Shown: positions 17,465 to 24,852 of the stretch, one piece after another
Numbering within the stretch: position 1 is the stretch's first letter
Layout: each line of letters opens with the position of its first letter
From: Coprobacter tertius
GTDB taxonomy: Bacteria; Bacteroidota; Bacteroidia; Bacteroidales; Coprobacteraceae
DNA length: 64,000 nucleotides
Reading direction: 5' to 3'
Assembly: GCF_024330105.1 (NCBI RefSeq)
Contig: NZ_JANDHW010000010.1
Location: 33,830-97,829, forward strand
Notes under the pieces: model-generated
Database searches by the model: none
What the model was told of the DNA's origin: nothing
The model's input: the letters and a program-made list of their open reading frames with translations, nothing else
Position numbers and translations under genes: made by a program

Positions 17465-17849
17465 ACTCCCATGTCATTTTAACATATTTCTTCCACTCTC
17501 TAACCGTATTAAACCCGTTTTCTTCAAAAACCGGTATATCGCGGGTTTGAACGACGGCGGTTAAAATATTTTTCTGGCCCAGGATACGTTTGGCTTCTTT
17601 TAATAAGGAAGATAAAACATCTGTTTTATTGCGTACGACGTAATAATTGTTTATGATGGCTATGTTGTTTCTCAGTTCTACCGGGAGAAAACCTTTTATT
17701 TTGTCTTCGATAGTGTACAAAAACCATGTGAAATTCTCACCTGTTTTAAACGGATAATTATTATTAGCCTTTAAAACATCGGGATTCATGACCAACGGTG
17801 AGACTCTCATGTATAAATCCTGATCGGTGCCTTGAAAAATTTCTATCAT
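17439..17849 (-). CDS. GNAT-like acetyltransferase, first gene of the IbrA/IbrB-like cassette
   Basis: 136 aa. The order of segments fits a small GNAT fold: 'FLYTIEDKIKGFLPVELRNNIAIINNYYVVRNKTDVLSSLLKEAKRIL' (beta4-alpha3 region) then 'ILTAVVQTRDIPVFEENGFNTVREWKKYVKM' (the usual 'F...GF' end of GNATs). The acetyl-CoA loop (Q/RxxGxG/A) is poorly conserved, so catalysis is uncertain. It overlaps the IbrA-like gene by 26 nt, which argues strongly for a shared function. A TATATTTG -7 match lies upstream at 17901-17908 (minus strand). Confidence 0.65.
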   Translation of the reverse strand: MIEIFQGTDQDLYMRVSPLVMNPDVLKANNNYPFKTGENFTWFLYTIEDKIKGFLPVELRNNIAIINNYYVVRNKTDVLSSLLKEAKRILGQKNILTAVVQTRDIPVFEENGFNTVREWKKYVKMTWEYEKSPERL

Positions 17850-17985
17850 TATATATAAATTTATGGTGAACTGGACATCCTATATATATTATCGATATTG
17901 CAAATATAAAGATAAAAATAAGATAATTTTAGTACGCCGTTTATTTTTTTGGTGAATACTATATTGTATAATTATCTGATTTTTC

Positions 17986-18018
17986 TTTTGCTAATATTAA
18001 GAGGAATAGTTATTTTCG
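17986..18018 (+). promoter_or_regulatory. Promoter of the DUF456 gene
   Basis: TTTTG at 17986-17990, 20 nt spacer, TATTTTCG at 18011-18018 (one mismatch to TAnnTTTG). Transcription would start near 18025, which supports translation from the ATG at 18036 rather than the upstream ATG at 17949. Confidence 0.5.
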
Positions 18019-18035
18019 CAACGAAAATATCGTAT

Positions 18036-18512
18036 ATGGATATCTTGCTGATAATTTTGGGAGCATTATGTTTGTTGATCGGATTAGCCGGTTGTTTATT
18101 ACCTGCTTTGCCGGGTCCTCCCATTGCTTATCTGGCATTAGTTTTATTGCAATTTACAGATAAAGTCGATTTTTCTGTTTCTCTTTTATTGTTTTGGTTG
18201 GGATTGGTGGTTATTGTACAGGTTTTAGATTACATAACGCCGATGTTGGGAACAAAATATGGAGGAGGAAGTAAATGGGGGAGCCGGGGATGTATGATCG
18301 GTACGCTTGCCGGGTTGTTCTTTTTTCCTCCATGGGGGATAATCATCGGTCCTTTTATCGGAGCTGTAGTCGGTGAATTATTATCCGGTAAAAATTCGAG
18401 TAATGCTCTCAGAGCCGGTTTTGGAGCATTTATGGGTTTTATCGTCGGCACAATGATGAAGTTTATCCTTTGCGGATATTTTATATATGAATTTCTGGTA
18501 GCTTTAATATAA
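18036..18512 (+). CDS. DUF456 family membrane protein
   Basis: 158 aa from the ATG at 18036; the frame is open from 17949, but the extra 29 residues lie upstream of the likely promoter and the family length is about 160. Strongly hydrophobic with Gly-rich helices: 'LIGLAGCLLPALPGPPIAYLAL', 'GSRGCMIGTLAGLFFFPPWGIIIGPFIGAVVGELL', 'AGFGAFMGFIVGTMMKF', as in DUF456. Function unknown for the family. Same strand as, and 44 nt before, the PAP2 gene, so the two may be co-transcribed. Confidence 0.85.
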   Translation: MDILLIILGALCLLIGLAGCLLPALPGPPIAYLALVLLQFTDKVDFSVSLLLFWLGLVVIVQVLDYITPMLGTKYGGGSKWGSRGCMIGTLAGLFFFPPWGIIIGPFIGAVVGELLSGKNSSNALRAGFGAFMGFIVGTMMKFILCGYFIYEFLVALI

Positions 18513-18556
18513 CGTAGTAGCATTAACTTAACCCTGTATTTCGGGGAATTAATTTT

Positions 18557-19867
18557 ATGAAGATCATTTATATTGTATTGTTTTTATTTTCTTTTACTGT
18601 ATATGCTTCGGGTACGGTAGTAAAAGAAGATACGACAAAAATTAATCCGGTATTGAATGTACCCGTAACAGATTATCACCAATCGCGTTTTGATCGGTTT
18701 ACGTCAAGTAAATTTTTCCAAATTACTTATATTCCTGTTCCGTTGATTGCCGCAGGATTCATCCTCAAAAACGAAAGTGATCACTTCAGGACTTTGAGAA
18801 ACAGTTATATCCCGTCTTTCAGGTATCATTATGATGATATATTGCAATATATGCCGGCTGTCGCAATGGTGGGAATGAAGATCGGAGGTGTAAAGAGTCG
18901 TAATTCATGGGGCCGTATGCTTACGGCTGATGCATTTTCTGTTTTATTTATGGCTTCGGTTGTAAATGGTTTGAAATATACGATGAAAGTAGAACGTCCT
19001 GATGGTTCTAATCGGCGGTCTTTTCCCTCAGGACACACGGCTACGGCATTTATGACAGCTACAATGTTGCACCATGAATACGGATTGACAGTGAGTCCTT
19101 GGATAAGTGTTGCCGGTTACGCTACCGCTACCGTAACGGCGGTTTCCCGGCAATTGAATAATAGGCACTGGCTTTCTGATGTTCTCGTAGGTGCGGGTAT
19201 CGGAATAATTACGACCGAACTGGGATATCTTTTGACTGATTTTTTATTTAAAGATAAAGGAATTACCCGAAAATATTTGTCATTCGATCCGATCGAAAGA
19301 TTTCGTAATCCTTCTTTTTTCGGCCTTACTTTGGGTTTCAGTATGTTGCCCGGACATTTGTATTTGGGAAACGGTGTAAGTTTGAGTACTCGTCCCGGAA
19401 GTAGAGCTGGTGTAGAGGGAGCCTGGTTTTTGAATCCTTATGTCGGTTTTGGAGGCCGGTTTACATTCTCGGCATTACCAGTCTCTTTAAAAACCAATGA
19501 AAGTACGCCATACGATCCTATCAGAATGCATTCGGGCTATGCTGGTGCATATTTTTCTTATCCGTTTAGCCCGAGGTGGCAAGCTGGCAGCAAATTACTC
19601 GTAGGGTATAATTTATCATCGAAGAGTACGCTTATTCCGACATTGGTAGAGACTAAAAAGTGGGTTCGCCCGGGCTTGGGAACGGGATTATCTATTGCAT
19701 ATGTAGCAAAGCAAAACTTCGGTGTTCGTTTCTTCTTCGATTATTCTTTGGTTTCGGCTTCGTTTGTAGTACATAAAAACGAGGAATACAATGTAAAAGA
19801 AACTTTTGAGAAACGTACGCCATTGAATGTCATGTCTGTTGGTTCTTCTGTAAATATTCTTTTTTAA
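18557..19867 (+). CDS. PAP2-family phosphatase with C-terminal outer-membrane barrel-like region
   Basis: 436 aa. Signal peptide (1-18). Residues about 45-225 are a PAP2 acid-phosphatase domain with the full motif set: K-x6-RP ('KVERP'), PSGH ('FPSGHTATAF'), and SRx5Hx3D ('SRQLNNRHWLSD'). These enzymes dephosphorylate undecaprenyl pyrophosphate, lipid A or phosphatidyl substrates at the membrane. From about residue 250 to the end ('FFGLTLGFSMLPGHLYLG... VMSVGSSVNILF') the sequence has amphipathic strands ending in Phe, like an outer-membrane barrel. The fusion suggests an outer-membrane or envelope-spanning phosphatase; lipid A is a plausible substrate but this is inference. Confidence 0.85.
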   Translation: MKIIYIVLFLFSFTVYASGTVVKEDTTKINPVLNVPVTDYHQSRFDRFTSSKFFQITYIPVPLIAAGFILKNESDHFRTLRNSYIPSFRYHYDDILQYMPAVAMVGMKIGGVKSRNSWGRMLTADAFSVLFMASVVNGLKYTMKVERPDGSNRRSFPSGHTATAFMTATMLHHEYGLTVSPWISVAGYATATVTAVSRQLNNRHWLSDVLVGAGIGIITTELGYLLTDFLFKDKGITRKYLSFDPIERFRNPSFFGLTLGFSMLPGHLYLGNGVSLSTRPGSRAGVEGAWFLNPYVGFGGRFTFSALPVSLKTNESTPYDPIRMHSGYAGAYFSYPFSPRWQAGSKLLVGYNLSSKSTLIPTLVETKKWVRPGLGTGLSIAYVAKQNFGVRFFFDYSLVSASFVVHKNEEYNVKETFEKRTPLNVMSVGSSVNILF

Positions 19868-20134
19868 AGGTTTTCTGTTCTATTTATGTTGTTTAATATA
19901 TATTAATTATATGAAAATTGCACAGATAAGTTTTATTTTCACTCAGAGGTTGTTTATATTTTTATTTATATTTGCGCATTATGATGACGTAAGAATGATT
20001 AATATTTATTCTGCATAGGTGTCGTTTTTTAGTATTTAAAATTCTTAAAAAATGAAGATTGAGTTTATACATAACTGTATGATTTAGATACTATATGTTC
20101 CCATGCGAATCTTTATTAATCAAAAAATATATTT

Positions 20135-20253
20135 AGATACCCTTTGCGTTTTATCCAGAAAAAAACGATGTGAATCGAATTAAAAAATACGTGAGTATTC
20201 AAGAATTACACCTTTATAATGAATATAATCTCTAAGCAAAGGGTATCTTTTTT
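20135..20253 (+). ncRNA. Candidate structured RNA with intrinsic terminator
   Basis: A 13-bp perfect closing stem (AGATACCCTTTGC at 20135-20147 with GCAAAGGGTATCT at 20236-20248) is followed by a T-run. Inside the 88-nt loop are two small hairpins that both carry a GTGA (GNRA) tetraloop: CGAT-GTGA-ATCG at 20166-20177 and AATAC-GTGA-GTATT at 20186-20199. The design looks like a small RNA or leader ending in its own terminator. I do not recognise the class. It is on the same strand as, and 190 nt before, the next gene, which has a separate promoter after it. Confidence 0.5.
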
Positions 20254-20331
20254 ATTGTAACATCTTTTCTATTCAGAAAAATTATATCATCCTGTTAAAC
20301 TTTTTTATTATTTTTAAGTGTACCATGACTA

Positions 20332-20362
20332 TTGGTAATAATGTAAACCGAGATTATCTTTG
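20332..20362 (+). promoter_or_regulatory. Promoter of the ResB/CcsA-like gene
   Basis: TTG at 20332-20334, 20-nt spacer, TATCTTTG at 20355-20362: a complete Bacteroidetes -33/-7 pair. Transcription would begin about 20369, giving a leader of about 68 nt. Confidence 0.7.
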
Positions 20363-20436
20363 TGGACTTAAGACAACATTCGTTGTTATTGTATTTATAG
20401 AGTAAACTATTGAATGATCGGTGAAAAATAAACGAT

Positions 20437-21687
20437 ATGATGAAATATATAAGTGATGAACCTTGTAGTTTAATTAAAAACAGCCTGTCGAGGGTATCTG
20501 TTGCTAGAAAAAAGGATGGCATAAAAGTTTTAAGGACCTCTTTTTTTCTTTTCCTTTTTATGTTTGTAGCTATTTTCTCGGTTAAAGGAATAAATGAAGA
20601 CCGGAAAACATTGATGCAGCATACGGTTCCTGATTATATGGCCGATGATTTGGGTAATTTAATGGTAAAAGGTTCTTGTGGTCAAATACAAACGTTAGAT
20701 AGTTATGCTCGTTCTCTTTTAAATCGATTATACGGTCGTGAATCGTTCAAAGGACTTTCTGCGACACAGGTACTAATCGGTTTTATGATACATCCTTATT
20801 ATTGGTTAGATGTACATTTTATTAAAGTACCCGGAAAAGAATTGAGGTCTTTTCTGGAGGCAAAAGAAAAATATTATTCTTATGCCGAATTTTTTGATGA
20901 AATGGGGCAATATCATTTATTATTTCCTCTTCAGACTTTGGCTGAAAAGGAACGAAAAGATATGAGTCCTTTGCAAAAGTCGATAATGGTAGCAAGCGAC
21001 AAGGTTGAAATCTTGAAATTGGTGATGGGGGCGAAATGTTTTCCGATATATCCCACAGATAGCCCAAATAGTAGTTGGGCATCTCCGGGAGACGATTTAA
21101 CTATTTTTTCTGGACCCGATTCGGTTTTTGCAGCGACTTCCATGATACAGTTTGTAAATAGTGCACGATCGGCGCTTGAAAATAATAAATGGGAAAATAC
21201 GGTTGAAGTTCTCGGAAATATCGTGGCTTTCCAAAAAGAAAAAACTTCCAAAGATCGAATTTCAACTTTTAAATTGCGATGCGAACGTTTTTATTATAAA
21301 TCTCATATTGCGTTACTTGTTTCGGTCGGTTATCTGGCGGTGGGGTTATTCCTTTTGTTTTTGTTTATTTTTCGGGATAAAGCATCCGGCCATTTGAATA
21401 GCCGTTTTTTCATGATCTCTTTCCGGATAATTGTCGGAATCTTTGTCTTATTTCAATTTGCGGGCATTTTGATAAGATGGTATTCAGGGGCTTATTCGTT
21501 GTTTCCAAACGGCTATGACTTGCTTTTTATTGTTAGCGTAGTTTTGGCTGTTTCGGGGCTGTTATTATCGGGAAAATCTACTGTGTATTTTGCTGTTTCA
21601 TCTTTGCTTTCAGGAGTTATAGTATTGTTGGCAGGCGTACTTTTCCCGGAATATACGCCATTGATTCCTTGCTTGGTTTTTCCTTGA
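20437..21687 (+). CDS. Short, divergent ResB/CcsA-like cytochrome c biogenesis protein
   Basis: 416 aa. One N-terminal membrane helix (about 33-52), a periplasmic domain, then five hydrophobic segments from about residue 300 to 412. Phrases such as 'GQIQTLDSYARSLLNRLYGRESFKGLSATQVLIGFM' recall the periplasmic part of the large Bacteroidetes ResB-CcsA fusion proteins (cytochrome c heme-attachment system II), and 'AGILIRWYSGAYSLFPNGYDLLFIVSVVLA' the beginning of the CcsA part. Those proteins, as I recall them, are about twice as long; here the protein stops soon after, lacks the tryptophan-rich heme-handling region, and the usual His-containing 'SGHAPW' region reads 'SGAYSLF'. It is either a truncated remnant or a specialised short paralogue; the open frame and good promoter favour expression. 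Heme export function is doubtful. Confidence 0.6.
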   Translation: MMKYISDEPCSLIKNSLSRVSVARKKDGIKVLRTSFFLFLFMFVAIFSVKGINEDRKTLMQHTVPDYMADDLGNLMVKGSCGQIQTLDSYARSLLNRLYGRESFKGLSATQVLIGFMIHPYYWLDVHFIKVPGKELRSFLEAKEKYYSYAEFFDEMGQYHLLFPLQTLAEKERKDMSPLQKSIMVASDKVEILKLVMGAKCFPIYPTDSPNSSWASPGDDLTIFSGPDSVFAATSMIQFVNSARSALENNKWENTVEVLGNIVAFQKEKTSKDRISTFKLRCERFYYKSHIALLVSVGYLAVGLFLLFLFIFRDKASGHLNSRFFMISFRIIVGIFVLFQFAGILIRWYSGAYSLFPNGYDLLFIVSVVLAVSGLLLSGKSTVYFAVSSLLSGVIVLLAGVLFPEYTPLIPCLVFP

Positions 21688-21739
21688 AAGATATAGCTGT
21701 AGAATGAGATTATAATATCTTTTTACGTGTAACAATGAA

Positions 21740-21775
21740 TATAAGATAAAAATCGGTTTTGGTTTTTATCTTATA
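21740..21775. terminator. Bidirectional terminator
   Basis: TATAAGATAAAAA (21740-21752) pairs with TTTTTATCTTATA (21763-21775) around a GT-rich loop, then T-run. It lies between convergent genes and includes the stop codon of the minus-strand transporter. Confidence 0.85.
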
Positions 21776-22659
21776 ATTTTTTTCCTTGGTTGAGTCTGAA
21801 GGATCACGAGAGAAAGAGTAATGACGATGATCCCGCATACCGAATAAATATCGGGATACTCTCCCGGAACGATCAGCCAGCTTAAAATAACTCCGGCTAC
21901 AGGGACTACGAATTTCCAGACATTTAGTTCCGATACTTTTATTTGCGGTTTTTGTAAAAGGGTATACCAAATAGAGAATCCGGCGGCTGGTATTAAAGCC
22001 AGCCATAACCATGCGATATAAAATTCTGCGGTATAGTCTTTTATATGCCAATCTTCAATAAAAAACGATACGGCATACAAAAGAATACCTCCTGTAAAAT
22101 TCGCAAATGCCGTAAGCATTATGGGAGAAACCCGGTTTCGGTTTTTTGCAACGATAATGTTGGTAGAAGCGCCTACGATATTACTGATCATCAGTAATAT
22201 GATACCTGTATAAAAAACAAAGTCGGTATGTATTGTCCCGCCTTTGGTGATACTAATAAAAACGATACCGGTAAGGCCGAGTAAAATAGCGAGTGATTTA
22301 CGCAGAGTCAACTTGTCGTCGGGAATAGTAAAATGTGCCATAAGAGCAACAAACAGGGGACCCCCTCCGATAATAATAGCCGAAATGGCGGCGGGTACTT
22401 TATCGAGTCCCATAAAAAAAAGACCATATTGTAAAAAGGTTTGTAAAAATCCGAAAAGAAGCATATAGCGCCATTCTTTCAAATTATTTTTCCAGTCGAC
22501 TTTACGATAAATCAATAAAGGAATCAATAAAATACCGGCCAAAGTAAAACGCATGCCTGATAGATGTAAAGGAGTGGTATATTCAAATCCTATTTTTGCG
22601 CCGGCGAATGCCGAACCCCAGAGAATGCAGGCAATAACGGCCAGTAATTTAGTCTTCAT
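21766..22659 (-). CDS. EamA/DMT-family membrane transporter
   Basis: 297 aa with ten hydrophobic segments arranged as two EamA repeats (about 4-133 and 147-288). The opening 'LLAVIACILWGSAFAGAKIGFEYTTPLHLSGMRFTLAGILL' and the second-repeat end 'VWKFVVPVAGVILSWLI.GE' are typical of drug/metabolite exporters. Substrate unknown. Single gene; a TATCTTTG -7 match on the minus strand at 22679-22686 would start transcription about 15 nt before the ATG. Confidence 0.9.
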   Translation of the reverse strand: MKTKLLAVIACILWGSAFAGAKIGFEYTTPLHLSGMRFTLAGILLIPLLIYRKVDWKNNLKEWRYMLLFGFLQTFLQYGLFFMGLDKVPAAISAIIIGGGPLFVALMAHFTIPDDKLTLRKSLAILLGLTGIVFISITKGGTIHTDFVFYTGIILLMISNIVGASTNIIVAKNRNRVSPIMLTAFANFTGGILLYAVSFFIEDWHIKDYTAEFYIAWLWLALIPAAGFSIWYTLLQKPQIKVSELNVWKFVVPVAGVILSWLIVPGEYPDIYSVCGIIVITLSLVILQTQPRKKIIR

Positions 22660-22678
22660 CAGATGTATAAATTTAATA

Positions 22679-22686
22679 CAAAGATA
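22679..22686 (-). promoter_or_regulatory. -7 box of the EamA transporter promoter
   Basis: Minus strand reads TATCTTTG, an exact TAnnTTTG match, about 20 nt before the start codon. No clear -33 element. Confidence 0.45.
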
Positions 22687-22793
22687 GCCATAAATAGTTT
22701 TTATACAGTGTCTCGAGGTTAAAAGATTTTAGTCGGGAAATTTAATATAAGCTATATCTTGTATAATATATACGAGATGTTTTTATCGGTATA

Positions 22794-22825
22794 TTTTGTT
22801 TTACCGGATAAAACTTTTTAATTTG
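22794..22825 (+). promoter_or_regulatory. Promoter of the N-acetylhexosamine kinase-like gene
   Basis: TTTTG at 22794-22798, 19-nt spacer, TTAATTTG at 22818-22825 (one mismatch to TAnnTTTG). The start site would be near 22832, about 30 nt before the ATG. Confidence 0.55.
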
Positions 22826-22861
22826 CAAGTATTATGTTGATAAATCTTTAAATATTATATC

Positions 22862-23950
22862 ATGAATAAATTACACCGAATTGTTTCTCATTTTTGTATC
22901 AGTGGAGTAGTAGATGTCGTAGAGCCTTTGGGTACAGGTCTTATCAATGATACTTATAAAGTTATTACCAGAGGAGAGGATAATGAAAATTATGTTCTGC
23001 AAAGGATCAATCACTCTGTTTTTAAAGATGTAAATCTCTTGCAGGAAAATGTTGTGAATGTAACCGAGCATATTCGGAAAAAACTTCAGGAAAGGGGAGA
23101 GACGGACATCGACCGGAAAACATTGCGTTTTATTCCGGCCAAAGACGGAAAGATGTATTATTTTGAGGAAGATGAATACTGGCGTGTATCGGTATTGATT
23201 CCGAATGCGAAAACGTTTGAGACGGTGAATCCCGAGTTTGCTTATTATACGGGTAAAGCTTTTGGTGATTTTCAATCGATGTTGGTCGATATCCCATATA
23301 AACTGGGAGAAACGATTCCTGATTTTCATAATATGGAATTTCGTCTCGATACGTTTATAAAGGCCATTGCGCAAAATAAAGCCGCCCGCTTAACGGAGGT
23401 ACAATGGATGGTAGATGAGCTATTGTCGAGAGCAAGTGAAATGTGTAAGGCCGAAAAGTTGCATCGGGAAGGAAAGTTACCTAAACGTATTACGCATTGT
23501 GATACGAAAGTAAATAACATGTTGTTTGATGAGAATGGAAAAGTTCTTTGTGTTATCGATTTGGATACAACCATGCCGGGATATGTGTTGTCCGATTTCG
23601 GAGACTTCATCCGTACGGGGGCGAATACGGGGGCCGAAGATGATGAAAATCTCGATAATGTAAGTATAAATATGGATATTTTCAGAGCATTTGCCAAGGG
23701 ATATATCGAAAGCGCAAAGTCTTTTTTGCTTCCGGTCGAAATAGAAAATTTACCGTTCGGAGCTAAGTTACTTACTTATATGCAAACTGTTCGTTTTCTT
23801 ACCGATTATATCGACGGTGATATATATTATAAGATAAAATATCCGACTCATAATTGGGTGCGTTCTCAGGCTCAATTCAGATTATTACAGAGCATCGAAA
23901 CTCACGAAGCTGAAATGTCCGATTACATAACAAAACTAATTAGTGAATAA
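22862..23950 (+). CDS. APH-fold sugar kinase, N-acetylhexosamine 1-kinase-like
   Basis: 362 aa, aminoglycoside-phosphotransferase-like fold. Nucleotide-binding start 'EPLGTGLINDTYKV' (21-34) with 'YVLQRIN' carrying the hydrophobic hinge; catalytic HCDTKVNN at 212-219 (D214) and metal-binding IDLDT at 232-236. The resemblance is to NahK-like kinases (in Bacteroides often annotated with mucin-desulfation), which phosphorylate GalNAc or GlcNAc at C1 for salvage. This fits the hexosamine-releasing enzymes farther right in the window, but it is 6 kb away with its own promoter, so the link is inference. Other small-molecule kinases share the fold. Confidence 0.75.
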   Translation: MNKLHRIVSHFCISGVVDVVEPLGTGLINDTYKVITRGEDNENYVLQRINHSVFKDVNLLQENVVNVTEHIRKKLQERGETDIDRKTLRFIPAKDGKMYYFEEDEYWRVSVLIPNAKTFETVNPEFAYYTGKAFGDFQSMLVDIPYKLGETIPDFHNMEFRLDTFIKAIAQNKAARLTEVQWMVDELLSRASEMCKAEKLHREGKLPKRITHCDTKVNNMLFDENGKVLCVIDLDTTMPGYVLSDFGDFIRTGANTGAEDDENLDNVSINMDIFRAFAKGYIESAKSFLLPVEIENLPFGAKLLTYMQTVRFLTDYIDGDIYYKIKYPTHNWVRSQAQFRLLQSIETHEAEMSDYITKLISE

Positions 23951-23959
23951 CTTCCATTA

Positions 23960-24004
23960 AAAATATTCCGGGAATATCGTCGTAAAGATTTTCCGGAATA
24001 TTTT
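23960..24004. terminator. Bidirectional terminator
   Basis: AAAATATTCCGG pairs with CCGGAATATTTT (12 bp, 21-nt loop) between convergent genes. Confidence 0.8.
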
Positions 24005-24036
24005 AAGATATGTCATTTCTCGATAATTGATAAACT

Positions 24037-24852
24037 TTATTCAATATTCGAGAGCCATTTTCCAAGTTCGCAAAGCAGTTCCTGTTTATATGGGAATGTA
24101 TCTTTAAACCCGAAACCATGGCCTCCTGTGGGGTAAATGTGCATACTGGCCGGTATTTTATTCCAAAGCAGGGCATCGTAATAGCAAATACTGTTTTCGG
24201 GCGAAACGACCGGGTCATCGGATGCGGCGGTTATAAAGGCTGGTGGGGTTTCTTCGGTAACGTGCAGGTCGGTAGAGTAAGCTCTTACAATTTCTTCAGA
24301 AGGAGCATCGCCTAATATCTGCTTGCGGGAATTAAGATGTGTAATACATTTATCCATACTTATAACGGGATAGAGTAGTATCTGAAAATCGGGTCTTGTG
24401 TCGGGGGTAAAAAATACGGCGGCCGATGAGGCTATATAGCCTCCGATAGAGGCCCCCATAACTCCGATTTTTCGAATATTCCATTTTTGTTTGTTATCGC
24501 CGAGTATGCGTAAACTTTGCAGAATGTCACTCAGCAAAATATCTCCATGTCCGTTTGGCAGACGGTATTTTAATATAGCGAAAGTGATTCCTCGGGAAGT
24601 GAACCATTCAGCCATTTCGTGACCTTCATGCGATATCGATATTTTAGTTAGTCCACCTCCGGGACACATAATAATTGCTTTACCGTTCGGATCGGGGGCA
24701 GGGTAAACGAGCAACGTGGCAGTCGAAATATTGGCGATGCATCCAGAAACGGGGTTTTCTTCTTCTCCGGTTATTCCGTTATTATTTGGGGCTCCGTCGG
24801 GCCATACTTGTAATTCGATATATTTATGCATGATTTTATATTTTTCGTTCAT
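24037..24852 (-). CDS. Alpha/beta hydrolase, esterase/lipase-like
   Basis: Up to 271 aa; the second Met (ATG at 24831, 'MHKYIELQVWPDGAPN') is the more likely start because that phrase begins the conserved region and it avoids the 17-nt overlap with the upstream pyrD-like gene. Oxyanion-hole 'MCPGGGLTKIS', nucleophile elbow GASIGG, acid in 'ITAASDDPVVSP' and catalytic His in 'PTGGHGFG': a complete BD-FAE/acetyl-xylan-esterase-like set. No signal peptide, so cytoplasmic. Likely removes acyl groups from sugars or small esters; substrate not determinable. It follows the pyrD-like gene within a few nt, so co-transcribed. Confidence 0.85.
   Translation of the reverse strand: MNEKYKIMHKYIELQVWPDGAPNNNGITGEEENPVSGCIANISTATLLVYPAPDPNGKAIIMCPGGGLTKISISHEGHEMAEWFTSRGITFAILKYRLPNGHGDILLSDILQSLRILGDNKQKWNIRKIGVMGASIGGYIASSAAVFFTPDTRPDFQILLYPVISMDKCITHLNSRKQILGDAPSEEIVRAYSTDLHVTEETPPAFITAASDDPVVSPENSICYYDALLWNKIPASMHIYPTGGHGFGFKDTFPYKQELLCELGKWLSNIE

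Larger units (their letters stand above)
19868..20436. other. 569-bp intergenic region with a candidate structured RNA
   Basis: No protein gene. It holds a TATATTTG -7 match at 19967-19974, the candidate structured RNA at 20135-20253, and the well formed promoter of the downstream gene at 20332-20362. Confidence 0.6.

Noticed and set aside
22871..23374. 167-residue open frame on the minus strand
   Set aside because: Antisense to the sugar-kinase-like gene; no start region or domain support.
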